Assembly: GCA_035630295.1 (NCBI GenBank)
Contig: DASQKY010000020.1
Coordinates: forward strand, 109,046-173,045
Length of the DNA stretch: 64,000 nt
DNA from: Acidimicrobiales bacterium
GTDB lineage: Bacteria; Actinomycetota; Acidimicrobiia; Acidimicrobiales; Iamiaceae
Direction of reading: 5' to 3'
This document shows, in pieces, positions 1 to 9,199 of the stretch (position 1 is the first letter of the stretch; each line of letters begins with the position of its first letter). The notes beneath the pieces were generated by a model. The model did no database searches, was not told where the DNA came from, and was given only the letters and a program-made list of their open reading frames with translations. The position numbers and the translations under genes are program-made.

Positions 1-725
1 TCGTGCTGGGCGCCGACCACCAGACCGCCGGGCGGGGCCGGCGGGGCCGGACGTGGACCGCGCCCCCCGGTGCCGCCGTGCTGGTGTCGGTGCTGGCCCG
101 GCCCCCGGCCCCGGCGGTGGAGCTGGTGCTGCCGGCCATGGCCGTGGCCGCGGCCGAGGCGGTGGAGCAGGTGTGCGGGGTGGCGCCGGGCATCAAGTGG
201 CCCAACGACCTGGTCGTCCCGGCCGCCGGTGGCGGCCCGGACCGCAAGCTGGCCGGCCTGCTGGCCGAGGTGGCCTGGCCCCCCGGCGCCGACGTGGCCT
301 CGGGGTGGGCGCCGCCCCCGGCCGGCCAGCGGGTGACGGTGGTGGGGGGGATGGGCCTCAACGTCCGGGCCGCGGGGCGGGCCCCGGAGCTGGAGGGCCT
401 GGCCGTGGCCTGCGACGAGCTGGGAGGCGGCGTCCCCAGCCGGGAGGACCTGGTGGCGGCCTGGCTGGGCCGCCTCGACCACTGGTACCGCTGCGCCGTC
501 GGGGTCGCCCGGGGAGGAGACGACGACGGGCCGGGCCGGCTGTGGGAGGCCTGGCGGGCCCGCTCGGCCACCCTGGGCCGGCGGGTGCGCATCGACCTGG
601 GCGCCGACGACGTCGAGGGCCAGGCGGTGGACGTCACCCCGGAGGGCCGGCTGGTGGTCCGCACCCTGGCGGGGGAGGACCGGACCCTGGCCGTGGGCGA
701 CGTGACCCACCTCCGCCCGGCCTGA
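1..725 (+). CDS. birA: Biotin--[acetyl-CoA-carboxylase] ligase, 5' partial
   Basis: Joins biotin to the biotin carrier of acyl-CoA carboxylases through biotinyl-AMP. The reading frame is open at the left edge, so the N-terminus lies outside the window. The first visible residues carry the biotin-binding signature HQTAGRGRRGRTW, followed by GIKWPNDL (with the catalytic-type lysine) and KLAGLLAEV. The last 55 or so residues look like the small SH3-like C-terminal domain. No N-terminal DNA-binding domain can be judged because that part is missing. The 240 visible residues are close to the length of a group I (non-repressor) enzyme. Confidence 0.9.
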   Translation, partial: VLGADHQTAGRGRRGRTWTAPPGAAVLVSVLARPPAPAVELVLPAMAVAAAEAVEQVCGVAPGIKWPNDLVVPAAGGGPDRKLAGLLAEVAWPPGADVASGWAPPPAGQRVTVVGGMGLNVRAAGRAPELEGLAVACDELGGGVPSREDLVAAWLGRLDHWYRCAVGVARGGDDDGPGRLWEAWRARSATLGRRVRIDLGADDVEGQAVDVTPEGRLVVRTLAGEDRTLAVGDVTHLRPA

Positions 726-769
726 CCCGACCGAGCGGCTCGGGGCCGAGGCCGAGCGGGCGCCGGCGG

Positions 770-1627
770 CTACGGGTCGAGGGTGCGGGTCCCGACGGCG
801 GCGAGGGCGGCGGCCGCGGCCCGGGTGACCGGCCCCGGGGCCGGGCCGCCCAGGGGGGCGCCGTCGACGGCGGCGATGGCCTGCACGTCCCGGGTGGAGG
901 AGGTGAGGAACGCCTCCGGCGCCCCCCGCAGCGCCGCGAAGGTGAGGTCGTCGACCTCGACCGCGTCGGTGGCCTCCAGCACCAGCTCCCGGGTGATGCC
1001 GGCCAGGCAGCCGGTGGCCAACGACGGGGTCAGGAGTTGCCCGTCGCGCACCACGAACACGTTGGAGCCGGTGCCCTCGCTGAGGCGCCCGGCGGTGTCG
1101 GCGAACAGGGCCTCGGTGGCCCCCGCGGCCCGGGCCCGGGCCAGGGCCAGCACGTTCTCGGCGTAGGACGTGGACTTCACCCCGGCCAGGCCGCTGGTCG
1201 GGTTGCGGGTGAAGGCCACGGTGGCCACCGCGGTGGCCTCGGGCCAGGCGTCGGGTGGGCCGGTGACCAGCAGGACGGTGCGGCCCTCGGTGCCCCGGTC
1301 GCTGCCGGCCGGCCCGGGCCCGCCGGTGACGGTCAGGCGCAGCCTGCCCACCCGCTCGCCGGCCGCGGTGGCCGCCGCCACCAGCTCGGCGCAGGCGGCC
1401 CGGAAGCCGTCGTCGTCCAGGGGCAGGCCCAGCTCCAGGGCGGCGGCCGAGCGGCGCAACCGGCGCAGGTGGCGGGTGAGGGCGAAGGGGGTGCCGTCCA
1501 CCACCTTCATGGTCTCGAAGATGCCGTCGCCCACGGTCAGGCCGTGGTCGGTGACCGGCACGGTGGCCTCGGCCGCGGGGGCCACGCGGCCGTCCAGCCA
1601 GCACCAGGCGACGGGGGCGGGGCTCAC
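770..1627 (-). CDS. pabC: Class IV aminotransferase / aminodeoxychorismate lyase
   Basis: Probably makes p-aminobenzoate from aminodeoxychorismate for folate synthesis, releasing pyruvate with a PLP cofactor. The 285-residue protein is a class IV PLP fold: DGIFETMKV near residue 35, the likely PLP lysine in GVKSTSYAENVLA, and GRLSEGTGSNVFVV typical of the family. The GTG start overlaps the TGA of the upstream pabB gene (GTGA), so the two are translationally coupled, and this supports lyase over branched-chain or D-amino-acid aminotransferase, which share the fold. The assignment to pabC rests mostly on that neighbour. Confidence 0.85.
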   Translation of the reverse strand: MSPAPVAWCWLDGRVAPAAEATVPVTDHGLTVGDGIFETMKVVDGTPFALTRHLRRLRRSAAALELGLPLDDDGFRAACAELVAAATAAGERVGRLRLTVTGGPGPAGSDRGTEGRTVLLVTGPPDAWPEATAVATVAFTRNPTSGLAGVKSTSYAENVLALARARAAGATEALFADTAGRLSEGTGSNVFVVRDGQLLTPSLATGCLAGITRELVLEATDAVEVDDLTFAALRGAPEAFLTSSTRDVQAIAAVDGAPLGGPAPGPVTRAAAAALAAVGTRTLDP

Positions 1628-2655
1628 GTCACGAGACTGCCACGGCTGGCCAGGGGCAGGAGGCGGGCTGCCTTCAGCTCCGTCTCGGCCCACTCGCCGG
1701 CCGGGTCGGAGTCCCAGGTGATGCCGCCCCCGGTGCCGAAGTGCAGCAGCCCGTCGTCGAGCCAGAACGTGCGGATGGCCACGTTCAGGGCCCCCCGGGC
1801 GGCATCGGCGTCGACCCAGCCCACGGCCCCGCAGTAGACGCCCCGCTCCACCGGCTCCAGCGCGTCGATCACCCCCAGGGCCGCCACCTTGGGGGCCCCG
1901 GTCACCGAGCCGGGGGGGAAGGTGGCCGCCACCACCTCGGCCCAGCCGGCCCCGGGGCGCAGGCGGCCCTCCACGGTGGACACCAGGTGGACCAGGCCGG
2001 GGTGGGGCTCCACCGCGCACAGGGCGGGCACGGTGACGCTGCCCCACTCGCACACCCGGCCCAGGTCGTTGCGGACCAGGTCCACGATCATCACGTTCTC
2101 GGCCGTGTCCTTGGCCAGGAACCCCTCCGGGGTGGCGGCCGTGCCCTTGATGGGCGAGGACCACACCCGCCGGCCGTGGCGCTCGAGGAAACGCTCGGGC
2201 GACGCCGAGGCCACGTGCACCCCCTGGGCCGGCAGGCGGACCACGGCGCTGAACGGGGCCGGGTGGCCGGCGGCCAGGGCGGCGCCGAGGGCGGCCACGT
2301 CGGCGCCCGGTGGGGCGGGGGCGGTGAGCCGGCGGGTCAGGTTCACCTGGTACACGTCGCCGGCGGCGATGGCATCGCGGATGTGGGCGACGCCGGCCCG
2401 GAACGACGCCTCGTCGAGGGAGCTGTCCCACGCGCCGGGCCCGCCGTCGACGCCGGGCCAGGGGGGGCCGGGCCAGGGCCGGGCCGGGCGCCGGCGCCGG
2501 AAGCGGGCGCACACCGGGGGACCGGAGAAGGGCAGCACCACGGCCCAGGTCCCGGTGCCTTCCAGGGCGGCCAGGTCGGAGGTGACGTCGGCCAGGTCGG
2601 TGAGGAGCCACCCGCCCACCACGGCCAGGGGCGCGAGGTCGGGGGCGACGGCCAT
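1624..2655 (-). CDS. pabB: Aminodeoxychorismate synthase component I / chorismate-binding enzyme
   Basis: Converts chorismate plus ammonia to aminodeoxychorismate in folate synthesis. The 343-residue protein is the chorismate-binding catalytic domain with a short N-terminus. Visible landmarks are SSPIKGTAATPEGF, the metal-binding stretch ENVMIVDLVRNDLGRV and FPPGSVTGAPKVAAL, with GALNVAIRTFW near the end. The PIKGT lysine is the PabB-type residue rather than the anthranilate-synthase type. The ATG lies 6 bases after a TACCCT box with no Shine-Dalgarno, so it is probably leaderless. It overlaps pabC by four bases. No glutaminase (pabA) gene is visible nearby. Confidence 0.9.
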   Translation of the reverse strand: MAVAPDLAPLAVVGGWLLTDLADVTSDLAALEGTGTWAVVLPFSGPPVCARFRRRRPARPWPGPPWPGVDGGPGAWDSSLDEASFRAGVAHIRDAIAAGDVYQVNLTRRLTAPAPPGADVAALGAALAAGHPAPFSAVVRLPAQGVHVASASPERFLERHGRRVWSSPIKGTAATPEGFLAKDTAENVMIVDLVRNDLGRVCEWGSVTVPALCAVEPHPGLVHLVSTVEGRLRPGAGWAEVVAATFPPGSVTGAPKVAALGVIDALEPVERGVYCGAVGWVDADAARGALNVAIRTFWLDDGLLHFGTGGGITWDSDPAGEWAETELKAARLLPLASRGSLVT

Positions 2656-2661
2656 GTCCGG

Positions 2662-2667
2662 AGGGTA
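2662..2667 (-). promoter_or_regulatory. Leaderless -10 box for pabB-pabC
   Basis: TACCCT on the minus strand ends 6 bases before the pabB ATG. It fits the TANNNT pattern repeated across this window and explains the lack of a ribosome-binding site. Confidence 0.6.
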
Positions 2668-2730
2668 CGAGACGGCGTCGGGGGTCGGCTCCGCCCCTCG
2701 CCCCGTGGGGAGCGGGCCTCACCCAGGCCG

Positions 2731-2736
2731 TAAGTT
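2731..2736 (+). promoter_or_regulatory. Leaderless -10 box for acyl-CoA dehydrogenase
   Basis: TAAGTT ends 7 bases before the GTG start at 2744. There is no Shine-Dalgarno sequence. It is divergent from the pabB box about 65 bases away. Confidence 0.6.
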
Positions 2737-2743
2737 GCCGGCC

Positions 2744-3913
2744 GTGCACATCGAGTTCACCGACGAGCAGCAGCAGTTCCGCAAGGTGGTCCGCGACTTC
2801 GCCGCGGTCGCCGTCCGCCCGCACGCCGAGGCGTGGGACCGGGACCACACCTTCCCGGTCGACGTGGTGCTCCAGATGGGGGAGCTGGGCCTGTTCGGGC
2901 TCCCGTTCCCGGAGGAGTACGGCGGCGGGGGCGCGGATCTGACCACCCTGTGCATCGCCATCGAGGAGCTGGCCCGGGTCGACCAGTCGGTGGCCATCAC
3001 CCTGGAGGCCGGCGTGGGCCTGGGGGCCAGCCCCATCTACCGCTTCGGCACCGAGGAGCAGCGCCAACGCTGGCTGCCCGACCTGTGCGCGGGCCGGGCC
3101 CTGGGCGGCTTCGGCCTGACCGAGCCCGAGGCCGGCAGCGACGCCGGGGGCACCCGCACCCGGGCCGTGCTGGACGAGGGGGCCGGCGAGTGGGTCCTCA
3201 ACGGCGAGAAGGCCTTCATCACCAACTCGGGCACCGAGATCACGTCGCTGACCACCGTGACGGCCCGCACCGACCCGCCCGGCGGGTCGGGCAAGCCGGA
3301 GATCAGCGCCATCGTGGTGCCCTCGGGCACGCCCGGGCTGACCGTGGCCCCGCCCTACCGGAAGATGGGCTGGCACGCCTCGGACACCCACGGGTTGGCC
3401 TTCAGCGACGTCCGGGTGCCGGAGGACCACCTGCTGGGGGAGCGGGGCCGGGGCTTCGCCAACTTCCTGGCCATCCTGGACGAGGGCCGCATCGCCATCG
3501 CCGCCCTGGCCGTGGGGGTCATCCAGGCCTGCCTGGACGAGTCGGTGGCCTACGCCGGGGAGCGCCAGGCCTTCGGCCGGCCCATCGGCTCCTACCAGGC
3601 CACCGCCTTCCGGTGCGCGGACATGGCGGTGCTGGCCGAGACGGCCCGCCTGCTCACCTACCAGGCCGCCTGGCTGCGGGACACGGGCCAGCCCTACACG
3701 CAGGCTGCGGCCCTGGCCAAGCTGCACGCCACCGAGGCCGCGGTGACCGCCACCCGCCACGCCACCCAGGTCTTCGGCGGCTACGGCTTCATGGACGAGA
3801 CCCCGGTGAGCCGCCACTACCGCGACGCCAAGATCCTGGAGATCGGCGAGGGCACCAGCGAGGTCCAGCGCCTGGTCATCAGCCGGGGCCTGGGCCTCCC
3901 GCTGGGGCGCTGA
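2744..3913 (+). CDS. Acyl-CoA dehydrogenase
   Basis: FAD enzyme that introduces the first double bond in beta-oxidation or in branched-chain acyl-CoA breakdown. The 389 residues give a standard single-domain-set acyl-CoA dehydrogenase: helical N-terminus starting FTDEQQQFRK, the signature GGFGLTEPEAGSDAGGTRT, the FITNSGT beta segment, and the C-terminal YRDAKILEIGEGTSEVQR, where a catalytic glutamate is expected in many members. The GTG start is chosen because it directly follows a TAAGTT box. The gene stands alone between divergent pabB and the LCP gene, so substrate chain length cannot be told. Confidence 0.9.
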   Translation: MHIEFTDEQQQFRKVVRDFAAVAVRPHAEAWDRDHTFPVDVVLQMGELGLFGLPFPEEYGGGGADLTTLCIAIEELARVDQSVAITLEAGVGLGASPIYRFGTEEQRQRWLPDLCAGRALGGFGLTEPEAGSDAGGTRTRAVLDEGAGEWVLNGEKAFITNSGTEITSLTTVTARTDPPGGSGKPEISAIVVPSGTPGLTVAPPYRKMGWHASDTHGLAFSDVRVPEDHLLGERGRGFANFLAILDEGRIAIAALAVGVIQACLDESVAYAGERQAFGRPIGSYQATAFRCADMAVLAETARLLTYQAAWLRDTGQPYTQAAALAKLHATEAAVTATRHATQVFGGYGFMDETPVSRHYRDAKILEIGEGTSEVQRLVISRGLGLPLGR

Positions 3914-4015
3914 GGCCCGGCGACGGGGCCCCCGGCGGCGGGGCCCCGCCCGGCGCCTCCTGCCCCGGGCTGCCGTAGAGGGCCCGGCGACCGCGGCCCG
4001 GCACCGTCCCGCCGG

Positions 4016-4021
4016 TAGCGT
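4016..4021 (+). promoter_or_regulatory. Leaderless -10 box for LCP gene
   Basis: TAGCGT ends 8 bases before the GTG at 4030, with no ribosome-binding site between. Confidence 0.6.
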
Positions 4022-4029
4022 GGTCGGCC

Positions 4030-5532
4030 GTGCCCGGACCCGTCGAAGGCCGCCCCCGCCGGTCGTGGCTCCAACGCCTGCTGATCACGGTCAACGTCAT
4101 GGCCGTGCTGGCCGCCGCCGTCACCGCCGGGGCCCTGGCCTACGCCAACCGCCGCCTCTCAGAGGTCGAACGGGTGGCCCTCGACGACGTGCTGGCCGGT
4201 GAGGAGCTGGAGGACGGCGACCCCCAGAACTTCCTGATCGTGGGCATCGACGACGCCTCCGGGCTGCCGGACGGCGACTCGGTCCGCAACCGCGACGCCT
4301 CGGACCTCCGGGGCCAGCACACCGACACGATCATGGTCCTGCGCCTCGACCCCCGGGCCGCCACCGCGCAGCTGCTGTCGCTGCCCCGGGACCTGTGGGT
4401 GCCCATCGCCGACACCAACACCAACCAGCGCATCAACGTGGCCCTGGAGACCGGCGGGCCCGAGCGGCTCATCCGCACCATCGACCAGAACTTCGGCATC
4501 CCCGTCCACCACTACCTCCAGGTCGACTTCGCCGGCTTCCGGGACCTGGTCGACATCGTGGACGGGGTGCCCGTGCTGTTCCCCCACCCGGCCCGCGACC
4601 GCGAGTCGGGCCTGTCCATCGAGGCGCCCGGCTGCTACACGCTGGGGCCGGTCCAGGCCCTCGGCTTCGCCCGGGGCCGCTACTACTACGTGCAGGACGA
4701 CGACGGGGACTGGCACCAGGACCCCCGCAGCGACCTGGCCCGCAACGAGCGCCAGCAGCTCTTCATGCAGCTGGCCCTGAGCCGGGCCATCGCCAAGGGG
4801 GCCCGCAACCCCAACACGCTGCGCCGCCTGATCGACCTGGGGGCCGGCGAGGCCCGGCTGGACGAGGAGCTCGACCCCGGCGACCTGGTGGCCCTGGGGG
4901 CCAGCTTCCGCAGCTTCGACCCCCAGGAGCTGGAGACGCTGACCCTGCCGGTCACCGACGGCACCGCCGGCGGGGCCGAGATCCTCTACCTGGAGGAGGC
5001 GGCGGCAGAGCCCGTCCTCTCGGTGTTCCGGGGCGTGGGGCCGGTCGGCACCGCCGATCCGGAGGGGGTCACCGTCCAGGTGCTCAACGGCACCGGCGTC
5101 GGCGGCCAGGGCGCGGACGTGACCGACGAGCTGGTGGCGGCCGGGTTCGAGGCCGTGGTCCCCGAGGACGCGGAGCAGCAGGGCCAGCCCACCACCATCC
5201 GCTACGCCGAGGGCAACGAGGCCGAGGCCCAGCTGGTGGCCCGCCACGTCGCCGGCCCGGTGCGCTACGAGGCCGACCTCGCCCTCCTCGACACCGACCG
5301 GGTGGTGGTGGTCACCGGCTCCGACTGGGAGGGCGTGGCCCCCACCCCCAAGGCCGTCGACGCGGTGGACGGCCCGGCCACCACGACCACCACCACGGCC
5401 CCCCAGGGCCCCCCCGACACCGGCCCCGGCGGCGAGCCCGTCACCGAGGGCGACCCCGACGATCCCGGGGACCCGTTGTTCTACAAGGCCCAGGCCGCGC
5501 CGCCGGGGGCCTCGTGCCCCTCCACGCCCTGA
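4030..5532 (+). CDS. LytR-CpsA-Psr (LCP) family protein with LytR C-terminal domain
   Basis: Likely a membrane-anchored phosphotransferase that attaches polyprenyl-linked glycopolymers (in actinobacteria, arabinogalactan or other wall polysaccharides) to peptidoglycan. The 500-residue protein has a short basic N-terminus, one membrane helix at about residues 15-36, and an LCP core with HTDTIMVLRLDP and LLSLPRDLWVPI, whose arginines and aspartates bind the pyrophosphate lipid. A LytR_C domain begins about residue 350 (VTVQVLNGTGVGGQGADV), followed by a Thr/Pro/Gly-rich tail. The downstream sugar-nucleotide genes (UDP-glucuronate and UDP-xylose type) support an envelope polysaccharide role. Confidence 0.88.
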   Translation: MPGPVEGRPRRSWLQRLLITVNVMAVLAAAVTAGALAYANRRLSEVERVALDDVLAGEELEDGDPQNFLIVGIDDASGLPDGDSVRNRDASDLRGQHTDTIMVLRLDPRAATAQLLSLPRDLWVPIADTNTNQRINVALETGGPERLIRTIDQNFGIPVHHYLQVDFAGFRDLVDIVDGVPVLFPHPARDRESGLSIEAPGCYTLGPVQALGFARGRYYYVQDDDGDWHQDPRSDLARNERQQLFMQLALSRAIAKGARNPNTLRRLIDLGAGEARLDEELDPGDLVALGASFRSFDPQELETLTLPVTDGTAGGAEILYLEEAAAEPVLSVFRGVGPVGTADPEGVTVQVLNGTGVGGQGADVTDELVAAGFEAVVPEDAEQQGQPTTIRYAEGNEAEAQLVARHVAGPVRYEADLALLDTDRVVVVTGSDWEGVAPTPKAVDAVDGPATTTTTTAPQGPPDTGPGGEPVTEGDPDDPGDPLFYKAQAAPPGASCPSTP

Positions 5533-5563
5533 CCCGGGCCGGGGCCCGCCGCCGAGCCCGCAC

Positions 5564-5569
5564 TAAGTT
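5564..5569 (+). promoter_or_regulatory. -10 box for the sugar-nucleotide operon
   Basis: TAAGTT lies 52 bases before the ATG at 5622. Unlike most promoters here it leaves a short leader, and a GGAGG ribosome-binding site (5614-5618) precedes the ATG. Confidence 0.45.
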
Positions 5570-5621
5570 GGGCTGACCGTCCAGGGTGTGCGGCGCCGGC
5601 CGTCACCAGCACCGGAGGATC

Positions 5622-6908
5622 ATGGGCCAGAAGATCGCCGTCATCGGGACCGGGTACGTGGGCCTCACGACCGGGGCCTGCCTCAGCCACCTGGGCCACG
5701 ACGTGGTCTGCGCCGACGTGGTGCCCGAGAAGATCGACGCCCTCAACCGGGGCGAGATCCCCATCCTGGAGGCCGGGCTGGAGGAGCTGGTGCAGGAGGG
5801 GCGCCGCTCGGGCCAGCTCCGCTTCGTGCTGGGGGCGACCGAGGCGGTGGGCGACGCCGAGTTCGTGTACCTGTGCGTGCCCACGCCCCAGGGGGCGGAC
5901 GGCTCGGCCGACCTCAGCTACATCCGGGAGGCGGCGGCGGACGTCGGCCCCCACCTGCGCTCCGAGGCCGTCGTCATCAACAAGTCGACCGTGCCGGTGG
6001 GCTCCACCCGGGTGGTGGAGCAGGCCCTGGGCCGAGACGACGTCCACGTGGTGTCCAACCCCGAGTTCCTGCGCGAGGGCTCGGCCGTCCACGACTTCCT
6101 CCACCCCGACCGGGTGGTCATCGGGGCCGACGACCAGTCGGCCGCCATCCGGGTGGCCGGCCTGTACCTGGGCCTGGCCGCCCCCCTCCAGGTCACCGAC
6201 CCGGCCTCGGCCGAGACCATCAAGTACGCCTCCAACGCCTTCCTGGCCACCAAGATCAGCTTCGTCAACGCCATCGCCGCGGTGTGCGAGGCGGTGGGGG
6301 CCGACGTCAACGACGTGGTCCTGGGCATGGGCTACGACAAGCGCATCGGCGACGCCTTCCTGCGCCCCGGCCCCGGCTGGGGCGGGAGCTGCTTCCCCAA
6401 GGACTCCCAGGCCCTGGTGAAGATCGCCGAGGACGCCGGCTACGACTTCGGCCTGCTCAAGGGCGTGATCGACGTCAACGAGCAGCAGTTCGCCCGGGTG
6501 GCCGACAAGGTGGCCACCGCCGCCGGCGGCGACCTGGACGGGGTGACGGTGGCGGTGTGGGGCCTGACCTTCAAGGCCCGCACCGACGACCTGCGCGACT
6601 CGCCGGCCCTGGAGATCATCGGCCGCCTGCGCCGGGCCGGGGCCACCGTGCGGGCCTACGACCCGGCCGTGGCCGCCGACTCGGCCGACGAGCGCCTGGA
6701 CGGCATCGAGCTGTGCGGCGACCCCTACGCCGCCTGCCAGGGGGCGGCGGTGCTGGCCGTCCTCACCGAGTGGGACGAGCTGAAGTGGCTCGACTTCGAC
6801 AAGGTGGCCGAGGCCATGACCAACCGGCGGGTGGTCGACGGGCGGAACCTGCTGGACCGGGCCGCCCTGGTGCGTCGGGGCTTCGTCCTCGACGGCATCG
6901 GTCGCTGA
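5622..6908 (+). CDS. ugd: UDP-glucose 6-dehydrogenase
   Basis: Oxidises UDP-glucose to UDP-glucuronate using two NAD+. The 428 residues show the N-terminal NAD-binding motif IAVIGTGYVGLTTGACL, the FLREGSAVHDFLHPDR segment, the catalytic cysteine in GPGWGGSCFPKDSQAL, and the C-terminal domain with GLTFKARTDDLRDSPAL. The ATG is set by GGAGG just upstream. The next gene starts immediately after the stop and encodes an enzyme that would use the UDP-glucuronate, so the two form an operon for UDP-pentose or uronic-acid donors. Confidence 0.94.
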   Translation: MGQKIAVIGTGYVGLTTGACLSHLGHDVVCADVVPEKIDALNRGEIPILEAGLEELVQEGRRSGQLRFVLGATEAVGDAEFVYLCVPTPQGADGSADLSYIREAAADVGPHLRSEAVVINKSTVPVGSTRVVEQALGRDDVHVVSNPEFLREGSAVHDFLHPDRVVIGADDQSAAIRVAGLYLGLAAPLQVTDPASAETIKYASNAFLATKISFVNAIAAVCEAVGADVNDVVLGMGYDKRIGDAFLRPGPGWGGSCFPKDSQALVKIAEDAGYDFGLLKGVIDVNEQQFARVADKVATAAGGDLDGVTVAVWGLTFKARTDDLRDSPALEIIGRLRRAGATVRAYDPAVAADSADERLDGIELCGDPYAACQGAAVLAVLTEWDELKWLDFDKVAEAMTNRRVVDGRNLLDRAALVRRGFVLDGIGR

Positions 6909-7853
6909 GTGGCCCGGGTCGTCGTCACCGGCGGGGCCGGCTTCCTCGGCTCGCACCTCTGCGACGCCCTGCTGGCCCGGGGCGACGAGGTGGTGTGCCT
7001 GGACAACCTGGCCACCGGCTCCACCGCCAACGTCGAGCACCTGGCCGGGCGGGCCGACTTCACCTTCGTGGAGCACGACGTGAGCACCCACGTGGAGGTG
7101 CCGGGCCCGGTGGACGCGGTCATGCACCTGGCCAGCCCGGCCTCACCCGTCGACTACCTGCGCATGCCCATCCAGACCCTGAAGGTGGGCAGCCTGGGAA
7201 CCCACAACACCCTGGGCCTGGCCAAGGCCAAGGGAGCCCGGTACTTCCTGGCCTCCACCAGCGAGGTCTACGGCGACCCCCTCGTCCACCCCCAGCCCGA
7301 GGACTACTGGGGCAACGTCAACCCCATCGGCCCCCGGGGGGTCTACGACGAGGCCAAGCGCTTCGCCGAGGCCATGACCATGGCCTACCACCGCCACCAC
7401 GGCCTGGACGTCCGCGTCGTCCGCATCTTCAACACCTACGGGCCCCGGATGCGGCCCGACGACGGGCGGGCGCTGTCCAACTTCATCGTGGCCGCCCTGC
7501 GGGGCGAGCCCCTCACCGTGTTCGGCGACGGCACCCAGACCCGCAGCGTCACCTACGTGGACGACGAGATCCGGGGCTTCCTGGCCCTGCTCGACTCCGA
7601 CGTGGTGGGCGCCCCGGTCAACATCGGCAACCCGTGCGAGCTGACCATCACGGAGCTGGCCGCCCTGGTCCTGGACGTCACCGGCTCGTCCTCCGAGGTG
7701 GTCCACCGCGAGCTGCCGGTGGACGACCCCCGGCAGCGCCGGCCCGACATCACCCTGGCCGGCCAGCGCCTGGGGTGGGAGCCCACCGTGGAGGCCCGGG
7801 AGGGCATCGCCCGCACCGCCGAGTGGTTCTCGGCCCGGCTGGGCCTGGGCTGA
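6909..7853 (+). CDS. NAD-dependent epimerase/dehydratase, UDP-glucuronate decarboxylase-like
   Basis: Extended short-chain dehydrogenase of 314 residues. It has [17 protein letters not shown] at the N-terminus, an STSEVYGDP active-site serine/threonine region, the YDEAKR catalytic Tyr-Lys pair, and [16 protein letters not shown]. The combination [20 protein letters not shown] and NTYGPRM closely fits UDP-xylose synthases, which decarboxylate UDP-glucuronate. The GTG start abuts the ugd stop with no gap, supporting that substrate. Other UDP-sugar epimerases remain possible. Confidence 0.87.
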   Translation: MARVVVTGGAGFLGSHLCDALLARGDEVVCLDNLATGSTANVEHLAGRADFTFVEHDVSTHVEVPGPVDAVMHLASPASPVDYLRMPIQTLKVGSLGTHNTLGLAKAKGARYFLASTSEVYGDPLVHPQPEDYWGNVNPIGPRGVYDEAKRFAEAMTMAYHRHHGLDVRVVRIFNTYGPRMRPDDGRALSNFIVAALRGEPLTVFGDGTQTRSVTYVDDEIRGFLALLDSDVVGAPVNIGNPCELTITELAALVLDVTGSSSEVVHRELPVDDPRQRRPDITLAGQRLGWEPTVEAREGIARTAEWFSARLGLG

Positions 7854-7891
7854 GGCGGCGCGACCCCCGCCCCGGCTGCCACACTGGAGCG

Positions 7892-8638
7892 GTGATCGAT
7901 CGGGTCCCGGGACGGGCGAGGGTGCGGCTGCGGGCCGTGGGAGCGCTGGTGGCGCTGGCCGCCCTGGTCGGCAGCCTGGCCGCCTGCGAGCCCCCCGGGC
8001 CGCGGGTGTACGTGTACGGCGACTCCCTCACCTGGGAGGCCGAGGGGTGGATCCGGACCTGGGGCCAGGCCCGGGGCTACGACGTGGTCGTCCACTCCCG
8101 CTTCGGCGGGGCCCCCTGCTCGTTCTACGGCCAGATGCGGGCCGACCGCGGCCGGCAGGGCACCCACGCCGTGATCGTGGCCTTCAGCGGCAACCCGGCG
8201 TACATGTCGCCGTGCGTCGGGCCCGACACCGTGGGCTCCCACGCCCGCCAGCTCCGGGAGGTGGCCGGCATCTGGTCCGGCTCCGGCGCCCGGGTGGTCT
8301 GGGCGGCCACGCCCCGCCTGCCGGCCCAGGTCTCGGAGGACGTGCAGGACGCCATGCGGGCCGAGGCCCGCCGGCTGGGCCTGGGCGTGGCCGACTCCGG
8401 GCGCTACGTGACCCCCAACCGGACGTGGGCCCAGGTGCTGCCGTGCCTGCCCGGCGAGCGCTGCCCCGGCCACCAGATCAACCCGGCCGTCGCCTCGGGG
8501 CGCAACATCGTGCGGGCCAACGACGGGGTGCACTTCTGCCCGGGCGGGGGCCGGGGCTTCGACCCCTGCCCCTACTACAGCTCCGGGGCCTGGCGCTTCG
8601 CCCGGGCCCTGGCCGAGGCCATCCCCGCCCGTCGGTAG
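7892..8638 (+). CDS. SGNH/GDSL-like hydrolase lipoprotein
   Basis: Probable surface esterase or acyl/acetyl hydrolase of 248 residues. A short basic N-terminus and hydrophobic stretch end in the lipobox LVGSLAAC (cysteine near residue 32). The mature part begins with the GDSLT nucleophile motif and ends with NDGVHFCP, which supplies the usual Asp-x-x-His pair. Six or more cysteines in the second half suggest disulfides. The GTG start follows a CACACT box by 6 bases. It sits directly after the UDP-sugar genes, so deacetylation of a wall glycan is plausible but unproven. Confidence 0.75.
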   Translation: MIDRVPGRARVRLRAVGALVALAALVGSLAACEPPGPRVYVYGDSLTWEAEGWIRTWGQARGYDVVVHSRFGGAPCSFYGQMRADRGRQGTHAVIVAFSGNPAYMSPCVGPDTVGSHARQLREVAGIWSGSGARVVWAATPRLPAQVSEDVQDAMRAEARRLGLGVADSGRYVTPNRTWAQVLPCLPGERCPGHQINPAVASGRNIVRANDGVHFCPGGGRGFDPCPYYSSGAWRFARALAEAIPARR

Positions 8639-8656
8639 CGGCCGTCCCCGGCAGGA

Positions 8657-9070
8657 TCAGGCCGTCCCGTCCCCGGGTTCGGGGTCGAGGCGGAGGGCGG
8701 CGGAGTTCATGCAGTAGCGCTCGCCGCTGGGCCGGGGGCCGTCGGGGAAGACGTGGCCCAGGTGGGCGCCGCAGGTGGCGCAGCGCACCTCGGTGCGCTT
8801 CATGAACAGCTTGCCGTCCTCCCGGAGCTCGACCTTGGAGCGGTCGATGGCCTCCCAGAACGAGGGCCAGCCGGTGCCCGAGTCGTACTTGACGTCCGAG
8901 CGGAACAGGGGCTCGTCGCACACCACGCAGCGGTAGGTGCCAGGGTCCTTGGTGTCCCAGTACTCGCCGCTGAAGGCCCGCTCGGTGCCCTCCTGCTGGG
9001 TGATCTCGTACTGGAGGGGCGTGAGCCGCTGGCGCAGCTCCTCGTCGGGGGGGCGGGTTGCGTCGGTCAT
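8657..9070 (-). CDS. msrB: Peptide-methionine (R)-S-oxide reductase
   Basis: Repairs oxidised methionine (R-sulfoxide) in proteins. The 137-residue protein is a full Msr[25 protein letters not shown] at its start, two zinc-binding CxxC pairs (CVVC and CATC), [19 protein letters not shown], and the catalytic cysteine in [16 protein letters not shown] box ends 7 bases before the ATG, so the message may be leaderless. The gene stands alone, convergent with the SGNH gene and divergent from the large acyl-CoA dehydrogenase. Confidence 0.95.
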   Translation of the reverse strand: MTDATRPPDEELRQRLTPLQYEITQQEGTERAFSGEYWDTKDPGTYRCVVCDEPLFRSDVKYDSGTGWPSFWEAIDRSKVELREDGKLFMKRTEVRCATCGAHLGHVFPDGPRPSGERYCMNSAALRLDPEPGDGTA

Positions 9071-9186
9071 GGCCCCCAGGGTGCCGGTTCCGGCCGGCCG
9101 TCGCCACGCACCGGAGCCCCATCCGGGCCCCCCGCCCCGGATCTGACGACCCGTCAGGGACGGGGGCGCCCCCCGGGGCCCGGCCC

Positions 9187-9192
9187 TACCAT
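9187..9192 (+). promoter_or_regulatory. Leaderless -10 box for long acyl-CoA dehydrogenase
   Basis: TACCAT ends 7 bases before the ATG at 9200, with no Shine-Dalgarno sequence. Confidence 0.6.
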
Positions 9193-9199
9193 CGCGCCC

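Noticed and set aside
53-1837. Very long open frames on the opposite strand or shifted frames (for example 53-1837, 770-3817 upstream of 1627, 5588-7891)
   Set aside because: At this GC content stops are rare in wrong frames. These are Arg/Gly/Pro-rich mirror readings of motif-bearing genes and have no start signals.
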